Positions 12,010 through 24,444 of a DNA stretch of 64,000 nt are shown here, in pieces. The stretch spans positions 186,001 to 250,000 of the forward strand of contig QEYB01001666.1 in assembly GCA_017562135.1 (NCBI GenBank), read 5' to 3'. Position numbers and translations under genes: made by a program. Numbering within the stretch: the first letter of the stretch is position 1; every line of letters begins with the position of its first letter. The notes below the pieces were generated by a model. It was not told where the DNA came from. It saw only the letters and a list, made by a program, of their open reading frames with translations, and made no database searches. Source of the DNA: Dipylidium caninum. Its lineage: Eukaryota > Platyhelminthes > Cestoda > Cyclophyllidea > Dipylidiidae.

Positions 12010-14666
12010 TTAGTCGGTCTGATCTAATACGGGAAAAGCAAGAATTGACTTTCGGAGGTAGGAAAAATCAGGAAGGAGTGTTAAAACCCTAGAAACACAC
12101 TCTGGGACCCTTTCTTCCTTCATCGTTGATACTGTCGGGTTATCAGTGTGAATCTCGAAAGAGTGAAGAGTGGAGCCCACATTTGATGCTGGCATGGGGG
12201 GTGGTGGAATAACAGAATGAAGAAACTCGACTTCTAAGTCTGAAAAGGGAATTTTTTGAAGTTTGTTGAAATCGGTAAAGAAAATGGGAAGCGACAGTAT
12301 CCATAAAATCAATCAGTGGCAAGGAAGACCTGGTTTCCGAAAACTATCAAATTATCTGAAAAAATTCGTATGGAGTGCCCTCTTGATTACAGCTAGAACA
12401 TTTTTGAGGTTGAACAGTATGAAACCAGATAAGCAGAATGAAAAATCACAGACCTGATATGGGAGCGGACGACTTTGGATTAGCTTTGGAGGGCATCTCT
12501 TCAAACAACTCTAAGTCGGCTTCAGAAACTGATTGGACCATGTGTTCTAAAGGTGAAAAGGGCTCTCGTTGTGGCCACGCTCACATGTACTAGTCAAAAG
12601 TAAACCTGAGGAAGCAAACCATTATCTCCCTTCTCAGGAGGCTACCTATTGCCATTGCAATGTATCGCCACGAGTGGCTGAAGATACGATTAGCGAGTGG
12701 AGTGGACAAGCTTGTGTAATGGCACATTTGCCTGCATGGGATTACTCGCGACGCTATAAGGCATAGCGACTTGCCCTTGCTTAAGGGATTGGTTAGTCCA
12801 CTGGCAGACCAATCAAATTCGGGCATGTGTGTCTGTGGTGCAGATGTGGCGGTGTCATTCGCGGCTGATGTCAAATGGACTGCGGGTGGATTTGCCGGAG
12901 GAGTGTGGTCCGTAACGGGAGTTGGTTCAAGCAGTTTGAGACACCCATGGTTGGGCAAGATGAAGCGCTACGGGTGGTAGAGGAAACAAAACTGAACACA
13001 TTAAAGGCGTTACAGCCACATCTATAAAAGGTACTCCAACGTCCTGATGAAGTGCAAAAGTTAAATAATAAGTGAACCTGCCCGAAAATAACCAAATAGA
13101 GGAAGTGCTCCAGCACATTTGACACTAAATGATAAGACCATGAATGCTGCCTCAAGTTTAGTAGTTAGGCCAAATATTCATATAAAAAGGAAGCCGCAAG
13201 TTTCAGCAATTATTACATGCCGAACTGTTCCTGTTTCAAGATTCTCAAGTGCAGTTAGGAAGCGGCCTAAACAAATTTTGACCTATTCATACATCAATAA
13301 CCAACACGAAAATGCAAGATTAATACGGAAGCTACATATGAGGTGTGCATTTTATCGGAAAGGTATAAGAAACAGGATAAAGAAGGTAAAGCAGAGATAG
13401 ATGAACGTGGGGAGAACATACCGTACTTTGTAAATCGACGCCAATTGTTTCAAGATACAGCGAATAAGTATGTGAGGATTTCCAAATGTGATGAGAAGCG
13501 AAAGACTCCGGATGGGATGACACAGAACTCAAAAGGCTAACACGAATAAAGAAAATTAAGTTCGTTGACAGGATTCTAAGGGAAAGTTGACAGATGATTT
13601 ACTTTTGTACTGTTTCGGAAGATGCCCTCTTCCAGAGGTCGCACAATTGAGCCTTAAATGCGTTAACGTCATTGGGAGACAATAGCTGTGATGAAACAAA
13701 AGGTTCCAGTCCCGATGACCTGTCAGTCGAGAAGGCTGCTTCAAGAGCTGTTTGAGTGTGGATCAGAAGATTTTTCTGTTGGAAAATGGCAAAGATTAAC
13801 ACATTGCAAATGAGTCCTAAAAATTTTAATTATAAAATGGGCATCTCAACACATACGACCAAAGAAGTGGGGGTAGGGATCTCCTGTGATTGTTGGGCCG
13901 ACCTCTTACTAACTGAAAAATCGGCGAACTCATCATTTTGCAGTTGAACAGGCTCTGAGTTGCGAACAATTTCTGGCACAACAGATTGGAAGGAAGTAAA
14001 GTCATCAAAGTCGCCATCATCGTTATCACTAGTACTATTTGAATATAATTCGGGGTCCCTAATTGGGACAGGATTAGAATCCACGAAAATGTCGTTCCCT
14101 ACATGTGCTATTCTCGAAGATTGAAAATCAGAGGAGACCTCTACAGTGTCTACACATCCTTGAATTTTAGAATGGGAGTTGTTAATGTTATAAGTAAGGG
14201 AAGAAATAGAAGAAAGAAAGGGATCTGATTTCGATAAATCTCGGCAAATTCGACCGCTGACAAGGGAACAGGGAGCGCTAGTTGAACCACTACACCTGCG
14301 ATGTACATTACAAACGTCAGCACAATAGAGCCCATCAATAAGATTTCTTGGGGTAATTTGAGTTTCGTTATGAATGTGTCGAACTGCAGCAGGTTCCATT
14401 ACAGGATCATTCCGGGTTCCTCCCGCAATTAATGGAAAACTTTGCACGTTTGATTTCGGGAAAGAGTCTTGAGATAAAACGTTGGACAGATGCACAGTAA
14501 GATCTCCAAATGTCGAGCCGAGAGGAAATTCGGGAGGCAACTCGAATTCAGAGTCGCTCAAAGATTGTTCATTACTTCGTACAATCACATCGTCTGACGA
14601 AGTAGCGGGGGAATTGTAGGACGAAACACATGTTGTGGATGGCTCCAGACCATCGAAACTGTTCAT
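12010..14666 (-). CDS. AFTPH: Aftiphilin homologue (clathrin/AP-binding trafficking protein)
   Basis: Predicted cytosolic accessory protein of clathrin-coated vesicles. Minus-strand exons: 13857-14666, 13603-13775, 13422-13536, 12775-12967, 12454-12546, 12010-12239, together 538 codons including stop with all phases matching. The first exon (270 residues, ATG at 14664-14666) is disordered, acidic and Ser-rich with adaptor-binding motifs DFDDFTSF and DEFADF. Later exons carry the conserved clathrin-binding-box domain: IWKSSHTYSLYLETIGVD, FILPNHGCLKLLEP, FDWSASGLTNPL, EADLELFEE, and a C-terminal LPDFSYLRKSILAFP that matches the family's LPDL.FM..KVL.FP ending. Human aftiphilin is much longer, mainly in the disordered N-terminal part. 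The intron at 12547-12774 uses a GC donor (GCAAGT); the nearby GT alternative breaks the frame. The N-terminus might be extended by an undetected upstream exon. Confidence 0.9.
12547..12774 (-). other. GC-AG intron in aftiphilin
   Basis: The exon ending LTNPLSK continues as G|GCAAGT, the classic GC-donor context, and the acceptor is CACCTTTAG. Splicing here is phase 1 and reads straight into the conserved ADLEL segment. The only nearby GT (GTCGCT, five bases downstream) would be phase 2 and meets a stop soon after the junction. Confidence 0.75.
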
Positions 14667-16063
14667 ATCTACACTATAAACGGAACCAACAATGCAGGCG
14701 TCTAACCAAACGCTTTGAAAACAGCGGGTCTGCTAAGGCCTGTTTAAACGTAATTATAACAAATTAAAACTACAACAACGTATCATAACACACCGTAAAA
14801 TCATATTTTGAAATACGCCATAAAAAATATTGCAACTTTTAAGCAGGAATTTGTTTAAATTGCGTTCACATATGCTTATAAGTCGTTGAGAAATAAGAGG
14901 CTCACAAGTATATCGACTCCTTCATGTGCGCAATTTTGCGCAGCCGGACCGCTTTCTGAGAGTAAGGGTTAATTAGATAAGTCCAAGCACTCAAATTTCG
15001 ACGAAGGTTATTTGCTTGCGTAGAACTCAGAGGCACAAGCGGCAGATTAAAACCAAGATTATAGCCATTAATAAGTTTCGATATGTTTCATATGTAATTT
15101 ATCTTTTGGCAGTGTCTAATCTGTGCTTAATTTTCGGGAACCAGGGGAAAGAAGAATGCCATGCATTTCGTAAAGGGTAGTTCGCATTGGAACTCCGGGG
15201 GTAAAGAGTGGGCGTGGTGATTAAAGTCTCAAAAATTTTTTACAAGGGTAATTATTCAAGTTTGTAAGGAGTCAGGAATATATTCCTACCTATAAAACGC
15301 CGCATATTCCAATAATTTGTGTGAAGGCTTCTTGCACGTTAGTTTTCGGGCAAATTTGGATGCACAAATGGTTTCCTAGAAGCTCATCTGCTTTTCACAT
15401 TAGTTATAGCATTACTAAGATATAGTTGTAGGTGAAATAATTAACAAACGCATGTAAGTCTTGCAATTTAGTGCATTTTATTATTTTGAGTTTTGTTTTA
15501 TTGAATATTAGTGAATCAGGATTTTTGCAGTGCTTGCAAATTTGCTTGTTTTTCTACCCCACTTAAGTTTATTTTCAAGGTTAAGTTTATCTTAAGTCGT
15601 GCTTTAACGCTTACGTATACTTTGCTTGTCATTTTCCTCAGCAAGGACAATAGTGTCGACGTTTCCATTCCCTTATGCCTTTTCATAGGTGAAATGAGTA
15701 TGTTTGACGCGTTGTATATAACGTTTTGTGATATAAGGCCTTATTTTTACCAAATATTGTTATTTCGTGTATAGAAGCAAGATCTAACGGCAACATTTCC
15801 CGTCCCAACACCCCTGCATGGTCATCAAATATTCGGCTGCCTAATTTCCTCAAGAGCTTGACGGTGAACCGTTTTTCTTCTTTGGATGCTCAGGTAATTT
15901 GTTGAAATATTTTTTCTATCAAGCATCATTCAAATTTGTTCCTAAGCAGTTTTTTTGCCTTGAAGACCTCTGATTCTATCGAAAGCAATCGACGTGAGTT
16001 TTTATTCAAGGTAGGACACACTGCATTATCCGATATTTTTTCAGCTTAAATTTTGAAAAGCCT
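14667..16063. other. Intergenic region between divergent genes, possible ASPG 5' exon
   Basis: It separates the aftiphilin start (minus) from the first certain ASPG coding exon (plus). A stop-free, coding-looking stretch at about 15783-15893 ends at a GTAATT donor and reads as a Ser/Asn/Pro-rich segment, but its phase does not join cleanly to the acceptor before 16064, so I did not add it to the model. No promoter element is clear. Confidence 0.45.
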
Positions 16064-19000
16064 ATGTTTTATACTCAGAACTTATATTCCAACGTCGTAC
16101 CCTTGGAGAAAGGAATACTAGAGTATGCTGCTTCCGAATCTGGAACAAATGGTGTTGGTACTGTACTTGTGTTTTACACTGGCGGTGCAATTGGCATGAG
16201 GAAGGAAGATGGTGTATATAAACCAAAACATCATCTTTTGACAAGTTATCTTATGCAGATGCCAATTTTCAATGATGTTACGTTAGTTTTGTCCCCGCAA
16301 ATCTGTCTATTTATGGCACCACTGCATTCTTCTTAAATGGTTTTCATTCTCCCCTAATGTCTGATTTCTATATAATCTCTATGTTGCTAATTTATTCCCA
16401 GTCTTGTTATCTGTTAGGACCACATTGTTTACTGTATAATTTTGAATTGTAAATACTTCTGAATCTGCATGTTATACCACTTTCCTTAGTTCTGTGCTTT
16501 CTCAGCTTAGATTGAGAAACCTAGTAAATCAGACAACTTTTTTATATTGTATTATAAAAAAAACAGACAACCCCCTTATATATATATATATATATAATAA
16601 TAATATTAATACTATTATATAAGGGGGTTGTCTGTTTTTTTAACAATATGCCTTGCTAATTTACAAACTTGGAGCATTTTAAAGACACTAGAGACGAAAC
16701 GTAGAAAAGTTCGAATAATTGCCACTCTGGGATTCTGCGTTCGAATCCTTCTAAAAGGAGTAGAAATTTTACATATTTTGTCGCATAAATATACTTTTAA
16801 TTTTTCAGGTTTTGGGAAAAAGCTCCTTCATTCTACAGTGCGGCATCCCCTAAATCCTCATCGACGGGGACCTTAACTCCTTACACTGTTTCAGTGCCAC
16901 TAGCAATGCCGGTAAATGATGAGGGGAGACGAATTATCTACCGTCTATTGGAGTACGATAACCTCCTCGACTCTTCTGATTGCCGAATGGATGTGTGGGT
17001 TAACTTAGCCAAGGATTTGGAGCATTTTTATGACAATTTTGATGGGTTTGTCATCCTACATGGCACCGACACTTTGCCCTACGCTGCCTCGGCCCTTTCC
17101 TTCATCCTTGAAAACCTCGCCAAACCTGTCGTGATGACAGGCAGTGAGTTACCCATTGATAGAGTTCGCAATGATGGTCGAATGAATCTTCTTGGAGCTC
17201 TCTTGTTTGCCGGTGGTGGCTACGATATTCCTGAGGTCACTGTATTCGTACAAAATGAGGTTTCGTTCTGTTGATATTGTGGACCATTCCATTCCCTCAT
17301 CCACTTTCAACAAGTTTGAACTAGTGAGTGCAATAGGTGGACGCATTCCCAATGACTTGTCATCTACTGTCACATAGGTGAATGCCAATTAGACATTCTA
17401 GTGTTTTGTTAACAGTCATTAGTGAGGACACCACCAGCTCTCCTATTTGAGGTTATTTTTTCTACAGTCACCCCTTCGTGACCCGATTCCTGAATTTATG
17501 CCATACCAGCATAGAGTAAATGAAATTAGTTAACCTTCGATCAACAACAACAGTCCGCGGAGTGTGAGTCTGAAATAACCATAGTGAAGGCTTCCGAACC
17601 AAATTCATTCGTCCAAATGATGGTGTTGGACTCTCCTTGAAATCTTGCCTCTCCCCAAGATCGCTAAGGTGCCCTGGGAATAAATCTTCAGCCAACACGA
17701 ACACCATGTTAATGTCTGCGTCACGTGAAGGTATCCACAAATCGTGAGAACTTCGTTACATAAAATAAAAATGTTGTCGCCTATTCTCTACTGTTTAACT
17801 CAATCTTGATTAAGTAAATCGACGTGTTTTGCGAATATGCACCGCACTAGGGCGGTGTCTTTTCTGGCTCTCTGTCTAACCAGTCGCTCTAGGTGGAGCG
17901 CTTTTCGTTCTATCAACCTCTTATCCACCCTAATTTCTTTTCTCAGCTTCTTTCACACCCGAAATTCCGAGTTACCGCCTCTGAGTTGATAAAGACACCA
18001 GAATGGGAATATGTCATTGTCGTTACTTTAAGGTTAAGACTGCTGTGTTTGCCCTGTTTTCATCTTGTCGATTTGAGGTGGAGCAGTGAGGATTTTAACT
18101 AGATCACAAAATCTGATTTCGCGACAGCAACCGTTAATAGCAACGCCTAATGTGATGTATTTACCCCAGAGACTTCCTTTTTAATTAGTGTTTGGGTCCC
18201 CTGAAAGATTATTTCACTCAAATGACTGCATGAGAAGTTTTTATAGACACCCGGGAATCTCGTTCAGATGACAAGTGAACATACGTGGGTAACGGGAGTT
18301 TTCGGCACTATTTCACATTTCTACGTCAGAGTTTTTGGCTTTTGCGTGTGTTGACATTGCTTAACACCAATTAATGATTCGGACTGAGCGGAGACCTCGA
18401 TGTTATTTGCTCACGGATATTCGAAGCCATCGCAGTGAAGGTCCTCTCCGCGATGGTTAACTAAACAACCTCTCTGACTAATTCCAGCTCTACCGCGGAA
18501 ACCGTGTTGTCAAGGCGGCAACAACGGATTTGGAGGCGTTTGTGGCCCCAAATTCTAAACCCTTGGCTGAGATGAAAGAGGATGTAAGGGTTTATCAGGA
18601 GTCCATCTGGAGATCCGGTAAACAGGCGTCCAAACGTCTGAGAGTTCAAACCAACCTCTGTCCCGATGTCGCTATTCTCCGCCTCTTCCCATCCATCTCT
18701 GCTGATGCTGTGCGTTCATTCTTTCAGCCCCCAATGAAAGGTACGCGCCCAAATCTAACTTCCTTCTTCGTTTTAATAGAGAAGATTTCTTCTTACACCC
18801 TCAGTTGTGCTTAAATTACGAGTTTTCTTTTAAATAATACTGTTTCCTATAGTTTTATTTGGTTTTTACTTATAGGAGTGATCCTCCAGTCCTATGGGAC
18901 CGGCAACGTGCCATCAAACTACGCGGAACTCATCGAGGTGCTCAAAGATGCCTACGAAAAGCATAACATTATCATCTTCAATGTCACTCAATGTTGGAGG

Positions 19001-22000
19001 GGCACTGTAACCGATATCTACGCGACAGGAGCGATTCTTCACACTGTTGGTGCTGTTTCCGGTTGTGTAAGTAACGTTAATGCGATTTCCTTGGCTAACT
19101 CTTATTGTTTCTTTCAAATTCCAACTCTCTTTTCAACTACATTCAATAGCTGCGCTTTACTTATAAAAGTAAGCCAACATTAAAATATGCGGACTTCGTT
19201 GTGCTTAGATCTCGGCTAAAGTTGTCAAAAAAGACAAATTAATCTTTTTTAGTCCTAAAAATTCATAGAATAAATTAAAATTCTGTCTCGAATGTCGCCA
19301 CCTTGCCAGGGTTCGAAGGTGGGAAAGTGGGAAAGAACCCGAACTTCGTGGGTCAGTAAGATACGTTTCCCAGTAGGCGAATTTTAACAAATGAAAAAGT
19401 CAGGTTAATCTCCGCTCTTTGTTAAATGAATGGGTGGGCTTAAAAATCCACCGGTTGTAAGACTACTCTTGAATTTCACACCCTATAGAAGGGTGTATTC
19501 CAGGCTAAATTAGGCATTTCGGCGAAGAATTTGAATAGTTGGTACTCTACTATAATTATAATGTACTACTATTTAAAACTCAGTAGCCAGTATTTTGTTG
19601 ACAGGATATAACAACTGAGGCGGCTTTAATGAAGTTGGCCTATGTACTCGGCAAATGGGACGATCCGGCAATTCAAAGACGTATGTTGGCTCACAGCCTG
19701 CGTGGCGAAATGACTGAGCCATTCATAGAGACACGACGTCATTTTCGCCCATCCGTGGCCAACAATCAGTCGCTAAACGATTCCACGTCCAGGGAGACAA
19801 CGGTAGCGATAGGGAAGACGCTGCTGAACGCGGAGGCCTCCGGCCTAAGTATGTTGTGGTCTGAAAACCTCTTCCATTCAATGATGTGCGCGGCAGCAGA
19901 GAACGATGAAGTGGAAGTGTTAGAACAATTGTTACGCATTGCAGGCCACTTTGAGGTAAAGAATAAATTATTTCGTGAAATATGGCTTTGGGAAAGTTTA
20001 TTGTCGCGATGTTGTAACCTCGTAAGCGAGTTCAGCAAACAGAGTACTCAGGTGTGCTGTAGAAAGTTGCCATCATTAAAACCTTGGAGTGTGAAATGCC
20101 ATCATGAGACAAAATATCTGGTGAGTGTCCTGACCTTTTCCGTTCTCGGAACGGATAGGGAACCCGTGGTCACTATTTGCCACCGCGGTTAATGATTGTA
20201 AATTCCCTGTAGTCCACACTCGCCAAATCATCTATCTGTGAAACCAGGAGGTGGTCAACGCTGATTCAAGGCATCTGGAGACGTTACTTCTATTTTCTTC
20301 ACATTTCATCCAACCTTCTTCGGTTTGAGAGGGCTTAGCGAAAGCCCTACTGGCACCGTAGCTCCTTCTACGGTCTAAAGTTGCCAAATCAGCATTTCTT
20401 CTGGGTAGTCGATGTTTTTATCAAATGATGTAAGAAGAACACCCAGCTAAGTGTTAAATCTCCATCTCCCCTAGAGTTGGACCATGTTGGCACAATATCG
20501 CGACGTCATCGACTCTGCCAATTAAAGTGTAAGACTTGACTCTGCTCACATGGCGTCCTGGCGGGTAGTGATCATGCCAGTGGCGATAAGGTCTTGTGAT
20601 GGGAAGGTCGTATGACCGCGTATTCTAGCTCACAGAGGCGGGAAAAAGACTTGTATTGCCACGGTGGATGAATTACCGTCACAACTCCATCTTCACTTGG
20701 CTTTTCAGTATACTGACCACAGACGGGTCCATCCTCTGCATATAGCCGCGGGCGCCTGCGCCTACTCCTCGTGTCGGTTAATGCTGGAGAACGGGGTGAA
20801 TGCCAATGTCTTGGACGCCCGCGGCCTCACTCCGTTGTCGTACGCTATACGCGGAAATAATTGTACCCCGACACTCATCGGTCAACTGCTACGTTTCGGG
20901 TGCCGCTTGCCGCACATCTCCTCCGTGAGCGCCCGTGAAGCCAATGTGGCGGCAAGCACAGGCAAATTGCGTCAACTTCGACTCTACCGTTTGGCTGGCC
21001 TCACGCTTCAGGTTAGTTAAGGTAACAGAGGCACATGAAGGCTACGCCGCATTAGCTGATATCTGTGTGTGTACCAAGCTTGGGTTGTAAAAGTAATTTT
21101 TCATCGTTAAACTCAAGTGGATAGGAGATTGGTTTTTTAAGTGATGGGGTTATTATATATGCTTATTTTAACTTAGAGATATCGTTTAAGTCCGATGAAT
21201 TTAATGACAAAAAGTTGAGTCAAGAGAATGTTAACTCATTTATTGGTGTCGTCAGCGGCTCCTATTAATGACTAAGATTGAGGCATTTTGACAACCCAAC
21301 ACAATAATTTTAAATGAACGGTGAATGTACAGTTGATAACTAATTTATTGGGCAATAGTAGTGAACTACTAAAATGCCGTACGAAAGTTTGTTTGGTCCC
21401 CTTCAACCTTCCCAATGGTGGTTAAACTAATTTTTGTGATAAGTCGCCCGGGTAGGGCAATGTTTTACCATCCAAATGCACATTGACAACTAGTTGGACT
21501 TTCACGAGAGAATGTATTCGAAGAAATGGTAGTTTTGGGGAATTTGAGCAGAAAGGCGCGCGCAATTCACATGACTGGGTATGAGACTATTTTGTGGATT
21601 TTTTGCTCTTGCTGAAGTGTGAATCGCCACTACAAAAATGTTACTGAGAAAATGTCAGTAAATAGTGAAATTCAAACTAACTTTGTCAAATTGTCTACAC
21701 CTTGGATGTAAAAATGTGCATACATTTCCAGTCGTACTGTGTATGAGTTTAGTTAACAAATTTTGATAGGTAAAGTAAGCATTTCTGCAGAGTATTTGTT
21801 TATGAGATTACTTTTCTGATTAAAATCATATTATGTCTCTTCTCGCGACTATAATTATTCAGCGTAAAATGTCGCCAAAGCGAAAATTGTCACTTTACCT
21901 TAAAACTACTCTATTTTTCTTCTTTCATTTGATTCGGCGTTATCGTGTGTTACCGTCGTTTTTTGTATATATTCCTTCCATAGCTCTCTAATTACACGAA

Positions 22001-22312
22001 GTAAAATAATTTTTAATGTTTATGCAGGAACTTGATGCAGAAGGTCGTTCACCGCTGCACACAGCGGTTGCCTATCACCAAACAGAGGTGGTGCGTTACC
22101 TGATTGCTCCTGTTAAAACCGGCGGCATTAATGATTCAAATGTGAATGAGGAGTTCGAAGTCGGAGGAATGGGGGTGGATCCCAACCATTTGACGGGCTA
22201 TGGAACTACTGCTTTGGAAGAGGCTCGTAAAAGGAATTTGATTGATATAGTGCATATCCTTGAGGCAACTTCGGAGACTCCGCAGGATATCACAGGTGGA
22301 CAAATGGAATAA
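16064..22312 (+). CDS. ASPG: L-asparaginase/60 kDa lysophospholipase with ankyrin repeats
   Basis: Homologue of animal ASPG, a cytosolic type-I asparaginase (asparagine to aspartate plus ammonia) also reported with lysophospholipase and transacylase activity. Exons: 16064-16281, 16809-17259, 18488-18740, 18876-19066, 19605-19955, 20709-21011, 22028-22312, giving 684 codons including stop with every phase consistent; human ASPG has about 573 residues. The catalytic domain shows FYTGGAIGM near residue 38, LLDSSD, VILHGTDTLPYAAS (second-triad Thr-Asp present), SELPIDRVRNDGRMNLLGA, LYRGNR, and YGTGNVPS. The C-terminal third carries ankyrin repeats (VHPLHIAAG, GLTPLSYAIRG, GRSPLHTAVAYH). Oddity: the signature TGGTI reads TGGAI (Ala codon at 16187-16189), replacing the threonine that is the primary nucleophile in characterised asparaginases. 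The start at 16064 is the first in-frame ATG of the exon; an upstream exon is possible. Confidence 0.93.
16557..16641. repeat. Hairpin-forming inverted repeat with TA-rich loop
   Basis: The arms 16557-16580 and 16618-16641 are perfect inverted repeats of 24 bp, reading poly-A, CAGACAACCCCC, TTATA on one strand. The arms extend imperfectly outward through an ATATTG/CAATAT pair. The loop is a (TA)n microsatellite plus TAA repeats. It sits in the first ASPG intron (16282-16808). It looks like a short fold-back or MITE-like insertion or a structured RNA; the sequence alone does not decide. Confidence 0.85.
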
Positions 22313-23418
22313 ACCAGAAATTTTGTAATCAGATTTATTTGTTAATAGTCATAATCGTATGGAAAATGAAAAGAATATTGATTAAACCACGACGAATTCT
22401 GATAAAAGGGGCGGTTTTGGGGAAGTGAGGGTGATTGCGAATGGCATAATTTGGACTTATATTTGATTCCTTGGCTTCCGCGAATCTTGTAGCTCTATTT
22501 AGCTCTGGTAAATCCCTGGAAATTAAATGTGTTAATTAACCGATGGATTCAAGACCAACAAGAAAAACGGCACTTTACGTAAGCACTTGGGCCATGCATG
22601 CATACAGGATTCTGGGGTTTCCCCAAATTTGCAATGTCTAAAAATTAAAAACCTTGATTTATTATATAATAGCCAATAAAGATGGAAGCCAGTCCATTGT
22701 AGGATAAAATGCGTTGTATAAAAAAACAATGAAATGCGCAATTTCCTTTTTGCTTGAGAAATATAGTAATCAAAGTCTTTTGTTTAAGTCATTTTAAATT
22801 ATCCCGTATTGTGGAGGCCAAGAACCACCTGTTTGAGTCCGTTATCGCTGTTTAACCGATTGTCCGCCGCCCGTGCGCATGCCTTTGTTCCTTTCTTGAA
22901 CTTAGTAATTTCCTTTGTATTGGCGCATTTTTTTCTTTTTATTAAATTGGAAATACCAATTCTTAAATTTTGAGGCTATTTACACTATAAGTAACGTTAC
23001 CTTTGTTTCTTCCATACACATCAATATCTCCACTAATGATGCCATAACACTTTGTTGGTTACCTATCGAGAAATATTGCTGTTTTTGATCTCTCCCTTAT
23101 TAATCATTAATTTTTTGCCCTGAGTGTGCTTTCGCAACACCAATTCAGGAGCTTATTAGAGAAACTAGAATTAAGCCGCCATATTTTCCAGAATATACAA
23201 TCGAAATAACTATTCTCCTCTAGGACTTTCAACTTTGTATGCTTCATATTTTATAGTACGTCTTTTGCATTACACACTATTTCTAAATTGTTTTGCCATT
23301 GTTTGGATTTGCGGAAATTGTTACTGGATTTTCCGTTCGTAATAGTCTGTCTTCGTATAATATACCTTTTGTTCTCGATCGTTTTTATTTAGAATACATT
23401 TGGTCCTGCCTACAGACA
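22313..23418. other. AT-rich intergenic region after ASPG
   Basis: An AATAAA overlaps the ASPG stop codon (22308-22313) and may help 3' processing. The rest is AT-rich with only short, biased ORFs, and no exon or RNA gene is recognised. Weak coding character appears from about 23290 onward, leading into the next entry. Confidence 0.45.
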
Positions 23419-23669
23419 ATGTTTTCGAACGAATCACTTGATATCTTGGATCTAATATTTGATTACTCCAGTCTTCCTCCGGTCAAGGAGATACCAAGGA
23501 AATCGGCTGAGTTATACTATCAGAAGGCGAATGCAATTAAAAAGTACTGCATTCCGGAATTCCTTAACAACCCAGAGGCTGCTCACTATCCGCTATTCGG
23601 CGATTGGTGCAGATACATTTCACGTTTCAGCACTTGTAATATAGCTCCCCATCCAAGCGAATTTCTGAG
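23419..23669 (+). CDS. Unidentified coding exon
   Basis: I do not recognise the family. The frame is open from at least 23293 to 23669 and reads like real protein, with balanced composition and an aromatic- and proline-rich segment: SSLPPVKEIPRKSAELYY, then a GDWCRYISRF stretch. It ends at GAG|GTGATT, a plausible donor in phase 2, one codon before an in-frame TGA. The chosen start is the ATG at 23419-23421, just after a TGCCTACAG acceptor-like site, but the open frame further upstream also looks coding. No partner exon was found before the GPCR gene that begins 800 bp downstream, so this may be part of an otherwise unseen gene. Confidence 0.45.
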
Positions 23670-24444
23670 GTGATTTAGTTTATTGCCTTAATTTCTGAAT
23701 GATTTTCTCATTTTTCTATGTATAAGCAGCCCCCTGCCTTAATTGTATTTGACCTCAACAAGTAAGAATATCATCCTGTTCTACTGTCTAAATGATGCCA
23801 TTGTTTTTCGTCTTCTTCACCTTATTTGTTGATTTTATTTCGTAACCGCTTCTATTTTCCCGTGGATTCTTCAGTTTTTCTTCAGATTGTAACAAGTTAC
23901 GTTGCTTCAAGGAATAGTGCCCGATTATTATGAAAAATTGTGACCTTATTAATCACCATCACTGAATATGTTGACTCATTTCGTTTTCACCCATTTAAAT
24001 CATTGTTTTACATCTTTTAATTACAAAATTCAGATATTTATTAAGTGGCTACTTTCATTACCTAAGGAGTTTGGCAAATTTTATTCGCTGAAAATTTCAA
24101 TGGTGATGCTTTTATCTCTAGCCATAGTACTTATTTCTCATATTGGTTTATTCATGTGAAACACCTTTACACATACCACAGATAATTGTCTTTCAGAAAG
24201 GGAGTTTTATTTGTGAAAGTATACATAAAACCTGTTCAAGCATATATCTAACCGTGTAACATTTCTACACACATTGCACTGTTCCGAGATTCTAGTGCTG
24301 TTATATGTAATTAAGCAGAAAAGTTAGATAGTTAGAATTTTACGTTTTGCCAGTGGTTCTGCCACAAGCCCCATGACCTTTATTGATAGGGTTGGTATCA
24401 TTTTCGTGCTTATGAGGCTGTAGGAAGAATTGAAATCTTTCATA
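23670..24444. other. Intergenic/AT-rich, no exon recognised
   Basis: AT-rich sequence with one short ORF (23968-24159) of biased hydrophobic composition. It is the probable 5' flank of the GPCR gene. No promoter element is identifiable by eye. Confidence 0.4.

Noticed and set aside
15783..15893. Possible upstream ASPG coding exon
   Set aside because: It looks coding and has a GT donor, but no phase-consistent path to the 16064 exon was found; joining directly to the acceptor before 16064 gives a stop.
16738..16747. GTTCGAATCC resembling a tRNA T-loop (B box)
   Set aside because: No A box or acceptor-stem pairing lies about 50 nt upstream; it is inside an ASPG intron.
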